DNA from: Chitinophagaceae bacterium
GTDB taxonomy: Bacteria > Bacteroidota > Bacteroidia > Chitinophagales > Chitinophagaceae
DNA length: 52,570 nucleotides
Direction: 5' to 3'
Assembly (NCBI GenBank): GCA_004028765.1
Contig: SAIX01000076.1
Span: forward strand, 1-52,570
The translations under genes and the position numbers were made by a program. A model generated the notes under the pieces. The model made no database searches. It saw only the letters and a program-made list of their open reading frames with translations, and was not told the origin of the DNA. Of the stretch, positions 1 to 9,442 are shown piece after piece (the stretch's first letter is position 1; the number at the start of each line of letters is the position of its first letter).

Positions 1-1073
1 GTAAAGCCTGGTATATCCGCGATGGCTATTTTAAAAATGCGGATGCCTGCATTTTTACGCATGTGAGCAGTGATTTTAAATGCAACTATGGCGATCCCGG
101 CATGAATGGCCTTGTATCGGTACAGTTTTTATTTGAAGGCGATGCGGCGCATGCTGCTGGTGCACCCTGGCGCGGAAAAAGTGCATTGGATGCGGTGGAA
201 CTGATGGATGTTGGCTGGAACTTTAAACGCGAACACCTGAAACCCACACAGCGTTCGCATTATGTGATCACGGATGGCGGCGACCAGCCCAATGTGGTTC
301 CTTCCAAAGCAAGTGTGTGGTATTATTTCAGGGAGCGGACTTATGAAGACATCCAGGCAATGTATGATGCAGGTGTAAAAATTGCCAATGGCGCGGCGAT
401 GATGACAGATACCAAAATGAATTACCGCATCCTCGGAACGGCATGGCCGGGACATTTTAATAAAGTGCTTGCGAAAACGATGACTGAAAACATCAAACGC
501 ATTGGCGTGCCGCAGTGGAGCGAAGCAGATATCCAGCTCGCAAAAGCCGTGCAGAAATTAGTGGAAGCACCCAAAACAGACAATGAAGGCAAACCCATTG
601 ATGGTCTTCGCACAACAGTTGATACGGCCAAAGGATCCGTACCTTTTTCCTGGGGAGGCGGTTCGGATGATATCGCGGATATTTCCTGGAACCTGCCAAC
701 CATCGTATTGAATTACCCGGCCAATATCCCCGGAACCAAAGGGCACCATTGGGCCGATGCCATCGCGATGGCAACACCGATCGCACACAAAGGATCGCTT
801 GCCGGTGCCAAAGCAACTGCACTCACACTGGTGGATCTTTTCACCGATCCTAAAATACTGGCCGATGCAAAAGAGTATTTTACAAACGTGCAGACAAAAG
901 ACATAAAGTACAAACCCTTTATCAAAGCATCCGATCCCCCTGCTGTTTTCCTGAACAGGGAAATCATGGAAACCTATCGCCCCGAAATGAAAAAATATTA
1001 TTACGACCCATCGAAATACAAAACATACCTCGAACAACTGGGAATCAGTTATCCCACAACAGAAAAAAAATAA
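1..1073 (+). CDS. M20-family amidohydrolase, AbgB-like (5' end cut by window)
   Basis: The frame is open from base 3 with no start inside the window, so the gene enters from the left; 356 codons are visible. The residues match the C-terminal two thirds of M20 metallopeptidases of the aminobenzoyl-glutamate utilization B (AbgB) type: a dimerisation-domain segment with GDAAHAAGAPWRGKSALDA, then GGGSDDIADISW and GTKGHHW near the C-terminus. Family members hydrolyse amide bonds of N-acyl or aminobenzoyl-glutamate-like substrates with a dimetal centre; the actual substrate here is unknown. The first metal ligands and any signal peptide lie outside the window. The stop codon is built into a strong hairpin (1070-1103). 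Assignment to the family is firm, the substrate is not. Confidence 0.85.
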   Translation, partial: KAWYIRDGYFKNADACIFTHVSSDFKCNYGDPGMNGLVSVQFLFEGDAAHAAGAPWRGKSALDAVELMDVGWNFKREHLKPTQRSHYVITDGGDQPNVVPSKASVWYYFRERTYEDIQAMYDAGVKIANGAAMMTDTKMNYRILGTAWPGHFNKVLAKTMTENIKRIGVPQWSEADIQLAKAVQKLVEAPKTDNEGKPIDGLRTTVDTAKGSVPFSWGGGSDDIADISWNLPTIVLNYPANIPGTKGHHWADAIAMATPIAHKGSLAGAKATALTLVDLFTDPKILADAKEYFTNVQTKDIKYKPFIKASDPPAVFLNREIMETYRPEMKKYYYDPSKYKTYLEQLGISYPTTEKK

Positions 1074-1103
1074 ACAATGCCCCCATTCGGGGGCATTGTT
1101 TAT
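1070..1103 (+). terminator. Intrinsic terminator-like hairpin after the amidohydrolase
   Basis: AACAATGCCCCC (1073-1084), loop ATTC, GGGGGCATTGTT (1089-1100) form a perfect 12-bp stem. Three more A/T pairs extend it outward across the stop codon. An A-run precedes the stem, but only a short T stretch follows. It ends the amidohydrolase transcript and separates it from the cytochrome gene. Confidence 0.75.
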
Positions 1104-1169
1104 GAAGGCATACAAAAATTCAAAAAACGCGGTATATTTAGTAGCCCCGCCGAAAAACCTGTTATATCC

Positions 1170-2147
1170 ATGAAAAAAATACGCAAAGCGTTGGTATGGT
1201 TTGTATCAGCTATCGTAGTAATCGTGGCTGTTGCCGCGAGCTATATTTCCTTTTTCCTACCCAATGTGGGCAAAGCGCCCGATCTGAAAGTGGAAGCCAC
1301 ACCTGCAAGAATTGAACGCGGCAAATACATTGCGAACAGCGTCGCAGTTTGTATCGACTGCCATTCCACCCGCGACTGGTCGCTGTACTCGGGTCCGCTG
1401 GTGGAAGGAACCGAAGGAAAGGGTGGCGAAAAATTCCCGCCTCAATTCGGGTTCCCCGGAACTTTTTATGCGCGGAATATCACACCTTATGGTTTGCATA
1501 GCTGGACAGACGGCGAAATATTCCGTGCCATTACCAGCGGGGTAAGTAAGGATGGCACAGCATTGTTTCCGCTGATGCCTTACCAGCATTATGGAAAGAT
1601 CGACCAGGAAGATGTGTACAGCATCATCGCTTATATCCGCTCATTGGCCGAGCAGAAAAATGATGTCCCCCGTTCGAAGGCCGATTTCCCGGTGAATATC
1701 CTGATGCACCTGGCACCCGCGAAACCTGCTTTTACACAAAAACCTCCGGAGAGCGATTCCATAAAATATGGTGGATACCTTGTGAATATGGCTTCCTGCG
1801 TGGAATGCCATTCCAAAGCCGATAAAGGGGAAGTGGTGAAAGGAACCGAATTCGGTGGCGGGCGTGAATTTCTTTTTGCAGGCGGAACAGTTCGCTCAGT
1901 CAATATCACAAGTGATGCAACAGGTATTGCTCATTTGAGCCGCGAACAGTTTATCAACCGTTTTAAAGCGTATCGCGACAGCAGTTACCGGCCCGCGAAA
2001 TTATCGCCGACAGATTTTAACACACCCATGCCCTGGATAATGTATGCCGGCATGAAGCCGTCTGACCTTGCAGCAATCTATGCATACCTCAAAACAGTGA
2101 AGCCGATTCAAAACAAGGTGGAAAAATTCACCCCCAAAAAAGGATAA
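1170..2147 (+). CDS. Membrane-anchored diheme cytochrome c
   Basis: 325 residues. One N-terminal membrane segment (about residues 8-30) is followed by two cytochrome c domains with heme-binding motifs CIDCH (Cys61-Cys64-His65) and CVECH (Cys210-Cys213-His214). Likely distal ligands are Met137 (FPLMPY) and Met287 (NTPMPW). The heme domains should face the periplasm and pass electrons between a dehydrogenase and a terminal oxidase or peroxidase; the partner is not in the window. The ATG at 1170 was chosen because it starts a MKK-type membrane anchor; an in-frame ATG at 1077 lies inside the preceding terminator hairpin and is unlikely. The gene stands alone between a terminator and a sensor kinase. 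Confidence 0.85.
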   Translation: MKKIRKALVWFVSAIVVIVAVAASYISFFLPNVGKAPDLKVEATPARIERGKYIANSVAVCIDCHSTRDWSLYSGPLVEGTEGKGGEKFPPQFGFPGTFYARNITPYGLHSWTDGEIFRAITSGVSKDGTALFPLMPYQHYGKIDQEDVYSIIAYIRSLAEQKNDVPRSKADFPVNILMHLAPAKPAFTQKPPESDSIKYGGYLVNMASCVECHSKADKGEVVKGTEFGGGREFLFAGGTVRSVNITSDATGIAHLSREQFINRFKAYRDSSYRPAKLSPTDFNTPMPWIMYAGMKPSDLAAIYAYLKTVKPIQNKVEKFTPKKG

Positions 2148-2229
2148 TTCAAACCGGATAAGAAACTAATCTTGGAAAGCAATCAAATCTTAACGAAATT
2201 GTGCTGTTAAGGCTTCGGCCTCTGCCAGG

Positions 2230-2247
2230 GTAAACAGTACCGTTTAC
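2230..2247. promoter_or_regulatory. Palindrome upstream of the sensor kinase gene
   Basis: GTAAACAGT and ACCGTTTAC are inverted repeats matching at 8 of 9 positions, 40 bp before the GTG start at 2287. It could be an operator or a leader-RNA hairpin. Only the symmetry supports it. A small AGGC-TTCG-GCCT hairpin lies just upstream (about 2212-2223). Confidence 0.3.
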
Positions 2248-2286
2248 TCCGGGAACTGATATCCTGAAATACCAAGTAGGAAAGCT

Positions 2287-4659
2287 GTGTACCAGACTTT
2301 TTTTGAAACCTCCCTCAATGCAATGATTATTGCCACTTCTACAGGAGATATCCTGGAAGTGAACCAGGCTGCCTGCACCATGTTCGGTTATACAGAAGCA
2401 GAAATGAAACAGTTTAACCGGAACATACTTGTTGATAATAACGATCCCGCTTTTCACCGCCTGCTGAAAGAAAGAGAAGAAAAAGGCAGTGCCCATGGTG
2501 TGGTTTCCGGCGTACGCAAAGACGGGAGCCGTTTCCCGCTGAAGGTTTCCTCGGTAATGCTGGAAACACCGGAAGGAGAAAAAATGGTAAGCCTGGTAGG
2601 TGTTGACCTTTCTGAGCAGATAGAACAGGAAAGAAAATTGAGTGAACTGCTGGCAGAGTCGAAACGCTTGCACCAGCGTGAGGGCGACAGCAGGATCTTA
2701 CTTGAAACAGTTCTTGACAGCATCACCGATGGTTTTTTTATTGTTGACAGAAACTGGAAAGTGATTTTCTGGAACAAAGCTGCGGAAATCATCATGCGCA
2801 AAACAAAGGAGGAACTGATCGGGCAGGATGTATGGGAACATTTTCCTGACCTGCTGCACCTGCGTTCGCATATCGATTTCAAAACACTGACAGATAAAAA
2901 TAAACCGGTAAGGTTCCGCGAATATTTTCCGCAGTACAGGATATGGGCCGAAGTAAATGCCTATCCCTCCGAAAAAAATATCTCTGTTTATTTCAAAGAT
3001 GTTACCGAAGTAAAAAACCTGCGGACCCTTGAGCAACTTGAACGCGAAGTGCTCGAGATGAATGCGAGGCCCGACAGTGTGATAGAGAACACACTTCATT
3101 TTTACCTGCAGCAGATACAGCAACTGCACCCGGGGATGATCTGTACGGTACAGCGTGTGAAAAACGGCAGGCTGTATAACTGGTGTTCACCGGATTTATC
3201 CGATCGGTTTAATAATGCGGTAGAGGGTTTGGCAATCGGTGAAAATGTGGGATGCTGCGGTACAGCTGCATTCCGGAAAGAGAAAGTGATCGTATCAGAT
3301 ATTGACCAGGACCCGCTCTGGGAAAACTTCCGGGAAGAAGCGAGAGACGAGGGATTAAAAGCCTGCTGGTCGTTCCCGCTGATCAGTTCAACCGATGAAG
3401 TATTGGGCACATTCGCAATTTATTACAGAACCACGAAAGTGCCTTCTGCAGAAGAAGAAAGCACACTTGAACGCTCGCGCAACCTTCTTACTGTTATTGT
3501 TGAAAATAAACTGTCACTGGATGCGGTAAAGGCCAGCAACCGGAATTATGACCTCGTAGCGCTTGCCACCAATGATGCAATATGGGACTGGGACCTTGAA
3601 ACGGATACGGTTAGCCGTTCAGGACAGGGGCTGAAAGTATTATTCGGGTATGATCTTGCCAAAGCTGCGGACGACCCACAGTTCTGGCACAAACTGATTC
3701 ACCCCGAAGACCTGCCCCGTGTACTCGAAAAGCAACAGCAGGTGATCGCCAATACAGATATTATGTATTGGGAAGATGAATACCGTTTCAAAAAAAGCGA
3801 TGGAAAATATGCTTATGTTTTCGACAAAGGATATATCATCCGTGATGAGAACCGAAAAGCCACCCGCCTGATCGGCGCTACCCGCGATATTACAGAGCGG
3901 AAAGAAAATGAAGCGCTGCTCCTCGATCTGAATAACCGGCTCAAACAAAGGGCAGATGAACTCGCAGCGTCGAATGTGGAACTGGAAAGGTTTGCCTATA
4001 TCGCATCACATGATATGCAGGAGCCGCTGCGGATGATCACCAGCTTTTTGCAGTTGTTCAAGAAAAAATACGAAGACCAGATCGATGAAACCGCCGAGCA
4101 ATACATCCACTATGCGGTAGATGGTGCTGAGCGGATGAAGAAACTGATCATGGACCTTTTGCAGTACTCACGAGTGGGTTCAAATAAAGATGATTTTGCC
4201 GAAGTGGATTCAAATGCACTGCTGCATGAAGTGGTCAATGTGTTTATGAGCCGGATCGATGAGCTGAAAGCAACCGTTGTGGTGGATCCGCTGCCGGTGA
4301 TCAAAGCCGCGAATAAAACACAGATGTTCCAGCTGTTTCAGAACCTGATCGGTAATGCACTTAAGTACAACAACGGTGAATCGGTATCTATCCATGCGGG
4401 GGGATCGGAGGAAAAAGACCATTATCAATTTTTTGTAAAAGACAATGGTATCGGCATCAAACCGGTATTTTTTGAAAAGATATTTGTATTGTTCCAGCGC
4501 CTGCACCATAAAAATGAATACAGCGGTACGGGTATCGGGCTGGCCATCTGCAAAAAAATTGTGGAGCGGCATGGGGGAAAGATATGGGTGGAATCGGAGC
4601 CCGGAAAAGGCAGTTGCTTTTATTTTACCATCAGCAAAACAACCGAACTTTACAGGTAG
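2287..4659 (+). CDS. Soluble PAS-PAS-GAF-PAS sensor histidine kinase
   Basis: 790 residues, no membrane segment or signal peptide. Domain order: PAS (about 1-115), PAS (about 135-250), GAF (about 255-415), PAS with a PAC extension (about 420-550), HisKA dimerisation domain (about 565-635) with His575 in ASHDMQEPLRM, and a HATPase_c domain (about 675-785) with N-box Asn686/Asn690, DNGIGI at 719 and GTGIGL near 747. All catalytic boxes are present, so it should autophosphorylate. The start is GTG at 2287, preceded by AGGAAAG; an in-frame stop at 2257 prevents a long extension. The likely partner is the receiver-kinase encoded 23 bp downstream. The signal could be a cytosolic ligand, redox state or light; the sequence does not tell. 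Confidence 0.85.
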   Translation: MYQTFFETSLNAMIIATSTGDILEVNQAACTMFGYTEAEMKQFNRNILVDNNDPAFHRLLKEREEKGSAHGVVSGVRKDGSRFPLKVSSVMLETPEGEKMVSLVGVDLSEQIEQERKLSELLAESKRLHQREGDSRILLETVLDSITDGFFIVDRNWKVIFWNKAAEIIMRKTKEELIGQDVWEHFPDLLHLRSHIDFKTLTDKNKPVRFREYFPQYRIWAEVNAYPSEKNISVYFKDVTEVKNLRTLEQLEREVLEMNARPDSVIENTLHFYLQQIQQLHPGMICTVQRVKNGRLYNWCSPDLSDRFNNAVEGLAIGENVGCCGTAAFRKEKVIVSDIDQDPLWENFREEARDEGLKACWSFPLISSTDEVLGTFAIYYRTTKVPSAEEESTLERSRNLLTVIVENKLSLDAVKASNRNYDLVALATNDAIWDWDLETDTVSRSGQGLKVLFGYDLAKAADDPQFWHKLIHPEDLPRVLEKQQQVIANTDIMYWEDEYRFKKSDGKYAYVFDKGYIIRDENRKATRLIGATRDITERKENEALLLDLNNRLKQRADELAASNVELERFAYIASHDMQEPLRMITSFLQLFKKKYEDQIDETAEQYIHYAVDGAERMKKLIMDLLQYSRVGSNKDDFAEVDSNALLHEVVNVFMSRIDELKATVVVDPLPVIKAANKTQMFQLFQNLIGNALKYNNGESVSIHAGGSEEKDHYQFFVKDNGIGIKPVFFEKIFVLFQRLHHKNEYSGTGIGLAICKKIVERHGGKIWVESEPGKGSCFYFTISKTTELYR

Positions 4660-4682
4660 GAAACCAACTAACGGGCGAACAC

Positions 4683-6137
4683 ATGGCGATAACAGACAAT
4701 GTACAATTACTTTCTATCCTGATCGTGGAAGATAACCCTGGTGACCTCTTCCTCCTGGAAGAAACCCTGCGGCTTACCAAACTTCCTTTGCGGCATGTGT
4801 ATAAAGCCACAAGTGCGGCAGAGGCACTCGACATACTCCAGGAACAAACCGTTTCTGTGGTATTGCTTGATCTTTCATTGCCGGACAGTTCGGGTTTTAA
4901 TTCGTACAACCAGGTAAACGAGTTCGCCTCTTCTATTCCCATTATTGTATTAACAGGTTTGTCGGATACGGAACTGGCGCTTGAAACCATGTCGGCAGGA
5001 GCACAGGATTACCTGATCAAAGGTGAGTTTGATGAAAGGCTGCTTGCAAAATCAATACAGTACAGTATCGAGCGTAACCGTATCCGCCTCAGCCTGATCG
5101 AAAGCAATGAAAGCTACCGCAACCTTTTCTTTAATAACCCGCTCCCGATCTTTATCTGGGACCTGCACAGTTATTCTATTCTGGAAGTGAATGATATCGC
5201 AACAAAGGAATATGGCTATACAAGGGAACAGTTGTTACAAATGACGGTGCTGCAATTGCGCGATGACAAGCATCATGATAAACTGATCCATTTTGCGAAA
5301 GAATTTGTGGATAGCGACCTTACCAAACGTTCGGGGATATGGGAACATAAAAAGAAAAACGGGGAAGTGATGATCCTCGATATCTCTTCTCATAAAATAG
5401 ATTATAAGGGAAGGGCGGCCATCCTCGCGATCCACAACAATATCACGGAAAAAATACGGCTTGAAGAAAAGCTGGAAGAAGAGCGGCTGATGAAACAAAA
5501 AGAGATCAATGAAGCTATGATCCGCGTGCAGGAAAAAGAACGCTATGAAATGAGCACGGAACTGCACGATAACGTGAACCAGCAGCTGACCGTGGCAATG
5601 ATGTATATCGCATCGGCTGAACAGAAATGTAAAGACGATTCCGGTTTGCTGAAGCAGTCTTCCGGTTTTATCCTGAATGCCATTGAAGAGATCCGCAAAC
5701 TTTCCCAATCACTGGTTACACCCCTTATCAAGCATTTTGGTTTGAGCAAAGCCGTCGACAGTTTGCTGGAGGATGTAGCAGCGGTAAATACCCTGCAAAC
5801 GGAACTGATGGCCGATACTTTTACAGAAGAGGATATCAAATACGATTTTAAACTCAGCCTTTTCCGGATTGTGCAGGAACAGGTGAACAATACCATCAAA
5901 CATGCAAAAGCCACACAGCTGATCGTGGAACTGGAAAGGGATACGGAAAAAATTGTACTGCGTATCTCGGATAATGGTGTGGGCTTTGATGTGAACCAGC
6001 AACGCAAAGGGATCGGCCTGTATAATATTGCCAGCCGTGCAGATGTGTACAATGGTCAGATGGAGATACAATCCATATCCGGCAGGGGGACGATGCTGCA
6101 GATCACTTACCCCATCAATGCAGAGCTGTTGGCCTGA
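4683..6137 (+). CDS. Receiver-PAS-histidine kinase (HisKA_3/NarX-DegS type)
   Basis: 484 residues, cytosolic. An N-terminal receiver domain (about 10-128) carries ILIVEDN, phospho-acceptor Asp63 in LLDLSLPDSS, Thr91 and Lys113. A PAS domain (about 140-260) and a coiled-coil linker follow, then a HisKA_3 dimerisation region with His295 in STELHDNVNQQL and a HATPase_c domain with VNNTIKHA (402-409), DNGVGF (430-435) and KGIGL (442-446). The ATG at 4683 fits the start of the receiver domain; an upstream ATG in the same frame overlaps the previous kinase gene. There is no DNA-binding domain. The upstream kinase probably phosphorylates Asp63 to control this kinase, which would then act on an unlinked NarL-type regulator (inference). 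Confidence 0.85.
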   Translation: MAITDNVQLLSILIVEDNPGDLFLLEETLRLTKLPLRHVYKATSAAEALDILQEQTVSVVLLDLSLPDSSGFNSYNQVNEFASSIPIIVLTGLSDTELALETMSAGAQDYLIKGEFDERLLAKSIQYSIERNRIRLSLIESNESYRNLFFNNPLPIFIWDLHSYSILEVNDIATKEYGYTREQLLQMTVLQLRDDKHHDKLIHFAKEFVDSDLTKRSGIWEHKKKNGEVMILDISSHKIDYKGRAAILAIHNNITEKIRLEEKLEEERLMKQKEINEAMIRVQEKERYEMSTELHDNVNQQLTVAMMYIASAEQKCKDDSGLLKQSSGFILNAIEEIRKLSQSLVTPLIKHFGLSKAVDSLLEDVAAVNTLQTELMADTFTEEDIKYDFKLSLFRIVQEQVNNTIKHAKATQLIVELERDTEKIVLRISDNGVGFDVNQQRKGIGLYNIASRADVYNGQMEIQSISGRGTMLQITYPINAELLA

Positions 6138-6139
6138 GT

Positions 6140-7717
6140 TTACATACCCGGCTGTTTCAACTGCCAGCCCGTTTTCTTTTTCTCTTCGTCAACGATGGCT
6201 TTCACATCCGATAATAATTTTTTTGCATCATACACGATACCGTCTTTGATGGTATAGAGGACACCGCCGCTGCGCAGCACTTTGTTTTCTTTGGTGAGTT
6301 CAATAGCCCCCGTACCATACAAAACCTGTAAGTTCTTCAAAGGGTTTGCATTGATGATCACGATATCGGCGAGTTTGCCTGTTTCAATACTCCCGATCTC
6401 TTTATCCATTCCCAATGCCTGTGCCCCATATAAAGTGGCAGAACGGATCACTTCCAGCGGATGAAACCCGGCTTCACGCAACAATTCCAGTTCGCGGATA
6501 TAACCAAAGCCATAAGTCTGGTAAATAAAACCATTATCGGAACCAGTGGTTACACGACCGCTACGGTTTTTGTATTCGTTGATAAAAGTCATCCAGAGCC
6601 GGTAATTGCTTTTCCATTCCACTTCCTGCTCTGTTCCCCAGTTATGCCAGTAAGAACCATGCGATTGCTGGCTGGGTTCATAAAATTTCCAGAGTGAGGG
6701 CAGGGTATAGGTTTCATGCCATTCGGCCCGGCGCGCTCGCATGAGATCGCGGTTGGCATCATAAATATTGAAAGTGGGATCGAGGGTAAAATCGAGCGAA
6801 AGCAATTCATTCATCACTTTATTCCAGTGCTCGCTGTAAGGTGCTGCTGCCTGTTTCCATAATTTGCCTGCTTCTTCAAAGCGGTGCTGTTCATCGCTGT
6901 AATTATAATCCAGCGGGAAATTCTGGATGGTTTTATCCGTGAATAAAGCTTCGGGCAAGCCATACCAATGTTCCATGCTGGTCATGCCCGCCCTTGCCGA
7001 GTTGAGTACATTCCATCTGGCCACATCGGTTTGTGCATGGTGGCAACAGGAGCGGAGACCGAGTTTTTTGTTTTCACGGATGGCAGCATCCATTACTTCA
7101 GGGGAGGCACCGAAAAATTTGATACCGTCTGCGCCGTTCTTTGCATTCTGCTGCACCCATTCCCTTGCCTGTTCTGCAGTAACGATGGGTGTTTTGCTGC
7201 CCTGGCCAAATGCGGTATAGGCGAAAATACGCGGGGCGGTGATGAGGTTGGCTGCACTTTTCTTTTTCTGGTCCAATACCCAGTCGAGCCCATTCCCAGC
7301 TGATGGATCGCGGATGGTGGTGATCCCATGCGCCATCCATAGTTTAAAAACGTATTCAGCCGGTGTGCCTTGTTCTGTGCCGCCGATATGGCCATGCATA
7401 TCGATAAAACCAGGCAGTGCATACATGCCTTCGCAGTTGAGTTCCTTACCCCCGGCCTTTAGCTGCGGCCTGCGTGAAGGGTCAATTTTTGCATCCGGAT
7501 TGCCCAGTGTTTTGATTTGGGTGATCCGGTTTTGTTCGATCACGATGTCAACCGGTCCAATGGGTGGCGCACCGGTTCCGTTTATTAAAGTAACACCCCG
7601 GATGATGAGTTGGGTGTAGGGGCCCATTCCTTCTTTGCGCTCGGGTGCTTTGGAGATTTGTGCATTGATTGCGATCACAAAAAATGTTGCGAACAGGAGG
7701 ACGGTAATTTTTTTCAT
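6140..7717 (-). CDS. Exported metal-dependent amidohydrolase (imidazolonepropionase-like)
   Basis: 525 residues with an N-terminal signal peptide (residues 1-19, ending N-A-Q). Amidohydrolase-superfamily signatures occur in order: MHGH (His108, His110), GIKFFG (Lys200), CCHHAQ (His226/227), MEHW (His250) and TGSDNG (Asp394). The TIM-barrel fold with a one- or two-metal centre is thus intact. An insert of about 110 residues rich in Trp/Tyr sits between His250 and Asp394. Secreted members in Bacteroidota are often annotated as prolidase- or imidazolonepropionase-like; the substrate cannot be told. It ends two bases from the stop of the kinase gene on the other strand (convergent) and may be co-transcribed with the gene at 7889-9442, although 171 bp of repeats separate them. 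Confidence 0.85.
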   Translation of the reverse strand: MKKITVLLFATFFVIAINAQISKAPERKEGMGPYTQLIIRGVTLINGTGAPPIGPVDIVIEQNRITQIKTLGNPDAKIDPSRRPQLKAGGKELNCEGMYALPGFIDMHGHIGGTEQGTPAEYVFKLWMAHGITTIRDPSAGNGLDWVLDQKKKSAANLITAPRIFAYTAFGQGSKTPIVTAEQAREWVQQNAKNGADGIKFFGASPEVMDAAIRENKKLGLRSCCHHAQTDVARWNVLNSARAGMTSMEHWYGLPEALFTDKTIQNFPLDYNYSDEQHRFEEAGKLWKQAAAPYSEHWNKVMNELLSLDFTLDPTFNIYDANRDLMRARRAEWHETYTLPSLWKFYEPSQQSHGSYWHNWGTEQEVEWKSNYRLWMTFINEYKNRSGRVTTGSDNGFIYQTYGFGYIRELELLREAGFHPLEVIRSATLYGAQALGMDKEIGSIETGKLADIVIINANPLKNLQVLYGTGAIELTKENKVLRSGGVLYTIKDGIVYDAKKLLSDVKAIVDEEKKKTGWQLKQPGM

Positions 7718-7780
7718 GCGGTGGAATTGTTATTGAAAATACGGATAATGAAGATGAGAATGATTGATTACCGTGTTACC

Positions 7781-7832
7781 CACCCCGGCCGCTCAGGCGG
7801 CCACCCCTCCCTGAAAGGGAGGGGATTTTTTT
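7781..7832. repeat. GC-rich double-hairpin intergenic element
   Basis: Two adjacent perfect hairpins: GGCCGC-TCAG-GCGGCC (7787-7802) and CCCCTCCC-TGAAA-GGGAGGGG (7804-7824), the second followed by ATTTTTTT. Read on the plus strand the second one is a good intrinsic terminator, but no plus-strand gene feeds it, so it is more likely part of a dispersed structured repeat. It sits in the 5' region of the minus-strand amidohydrolase. Confidence 0.6.
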
Positions 7833-7850
7833 GAGAGGATTTACCCTCAC

Positions 7851-7892
7851 AATTCACAATTCACAATTCACCACTCACCACTCACCACTCAC
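7851..7892. repeat. Heptamer tandem repeat, (AATTCAC)3(CACTCAC)3
   Basis: Three copies of AATTCAC (7851-7871) run directly into three copies of CACTCAC (7872-7892). The last unit contains the stop codon of the minus-strand gene at 7889-9442. In that gene's sense the motif reads GTGAGTG and GTGAATT, like the repeats found after ilvE and ilvN. Confidence 0.85.
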
Positions 7893-9442
7893 TCCTGCAT
7901 CTTCAGCCCCGCAAGATATTTCTTCCGGATAACTGCCTGCACGGGCACATCACTGATCTTGCTTTCGAGCCAGGATATGATATCGAGGTACATGAAAGCA
8001 CGGCTTTCGATGCGGTTTTTCTCAAGGGGCTTTAACCGGTTCAGCAGGTTTTCGAACTGTGGTTTTAACTGCCTTCCTGTTAAACGGAAAGAGCTTTTTA
8101 AGAAGGCGAAAATTTCTTCCTCCACAATGCTCAGGTTCTGCATCTTCGACATAAAGCGGTATACTGATTTCAACAGGTATTCCAGCAGGTCGAAATTGCC
8201 AAGTTCATAATGTGCGATCAGGTGCAACAATCGGGCATAACATTGCAGGTCGGTACGCAGGTCAACTTTCCAGTTGATGATCTTGTTGAGGTAATCGATG
8301 CTTTTATCTGCATCGCCGCTGCCAAAGTACAGGGAGGCAATCTTGTAATAAAATACAAGGATGCGGTGGCGGTCCATATAGATCTCGTATTCCTGTAATT
8401 TTTCTTCGATCATGGGCACCAGCTCGAGGCCTTCCGTAAAAGTGCCTTCCATAAAATGTTTGTTGAGCTTGGAGATATTCAGGTACACAAAAGTCTGTAT
8501 CAGGTTATTCCGGTTATCCTGCACAGTCGGGCTATGCATGAATTTTTCAAAAACCTCGATCGTTTCATTGAATTTCTGGTAATTCCTGAGGTCGAAATGC
8601 GCGCCCATCAGGTTGTGCATGCCTTTGATATAATGCGCAGTTTCGATCTCGATCATTTTGGGTTCTGCTTCAAAAAGATCCACCCATTTCTGGCAATACC
8701 GGTAATAACCGAGGAAGTTCTGCGTGATAAATGCATGCCAGCAGTAGCATTGATATCGGTATAATCTTTCATAAAAACCTTTGGCGTCTTTTGACTGCTG
8801 TATGGCCGGTGCATTCAGGAAAACATCTACTGCTGCAGTATCTTCTGCATTGCGTGCATGGCCGTTTTTGATATACCAGCTGTATAACTGTAATGAGAGG
8901 TTCGACAGGTTGCCGATCAATCCCAGCCGCTGATTGATTTCTTCCACTTCGGTACTGAGTTTTTCGGCGCGGTCCTGCATACTGCGGGTGATATGCAGCG
9001 CTTCGATCTTTTTTTCAAGAAAGAGTACCTGCAAAATATAGGTTACCTGGTTATTGGCCCTTGCAAGGTCTTTGATGCGGTCGAGTATTTTCAGGCTTTG
9101 GAGATAAAGCCCTTTGTTATAAAGTATCCTTGCGAAATCAAGTTGTTCATGCAACTGGAGATCGATGTTTTCTTCGGGATTCAATAAACGCAGGCTCGCC
9201 AGTATCTCGCGGTACAAATGTGCTTTCAGATTGGAAAGCTGTTGTTTCTGAATCGATGGATTCCTAACTAACAGTTGTTCTTCGTCGTATTGCTTCATCT
9301 TATCCAGCGCATCGAATAACTGAACCACTTTCAGGTCGCCCGAAGCACTGTTACGTGTCATATATAACTTGAAATTCCGCTTTTCAGATCTTTCCAGCGA
9401 GTGGATGAGTTGAAACAAACTATCGGTTGAACGGTTGGGCAT
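7889..9442 (-). CDS. Helical-repeat protein of unknown function (TPR-like)
   Basis: 517 residues, no signal peptide or membrane segment. The protein is almost entirely helical, with many leucine/tyrosine-rich repeats of about 35 residues resembling degenerate TPRs (for example LYNKGLYLQSLKILDRIKDL and YKIASLYFGSGDADKSIDYL). It starts MPNRSTDSLFQLIHSL, with the ATG at 9440-9442 preceded by an A-run. I do not recognise a named function; it looks like a scaffold or protein-binding solenoid. It is divergent from leuA (214 bp apart), so the two could share a control region. Its stop codon falls within a heptamer repeat, so its last residues may vary between strains. Confidence 0.65.
   Translation of the reverse strand: MPNRSTDSLFQLIHSLERSEKRNFKLYMTRNSASGDLKVVQLFDALDKMKQYDEEQLLVRNPSIQKQQLSNLKAHLYREILASLRLLNPEENIDLQLHEQLDFARILYNKGLYLQSLKILDRIKDLARANNQVTYILQVLFLEKKIEALHITRSMQDRAEKLSTEVEEINQRLGLIGNLSNLSLQLYSWYIKNGHARNAEDTAAVDVFLNAPAIQQSKDAKGFYERLYRYQCYCWHAFITQNFLGYYRYCQKWVDLFEAEPKMIEIETAHYIKGMHNLMGAHFDLRNYQKFNETIEVFEKFMHSPTVQDNRNNLIQTFVYLNISKLNKHFMEGTFTEGLELVPMIEEKLQEYEIYMDRHRILVFYYKIASLYFGSGDADKSIDYLNKIINWKVDLRTDLQCYARLLHLIAHYELGNFDLLEYLLKSVYRFMSKMQNLSIVEEEIFAFLKSSFRLTGRQLKPQFENLLNRLKPLEKNRIESRAFMYLDIISWLESKISDVPVQAVIRKKYLAGLKMQE

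Noticed and set aside
1077..1169. Upstream ATG adding 31 residues to the diheme cytochrome
   Set aside because: The ATG is inside the preceding terminator hairpin and the extension is not membrane-like; MKKIRK at 1170 is a normal anchor start.
7804..7832. Plus-strand intrinsic terminator
   Set aside because: No plus-strand transcript is expected to reach it; treated as part of a dispersed structured repeat.
7851..7892. CRISPR-like array
   Set aside because: Units are 7 bp without spacers and no cas genes are present.
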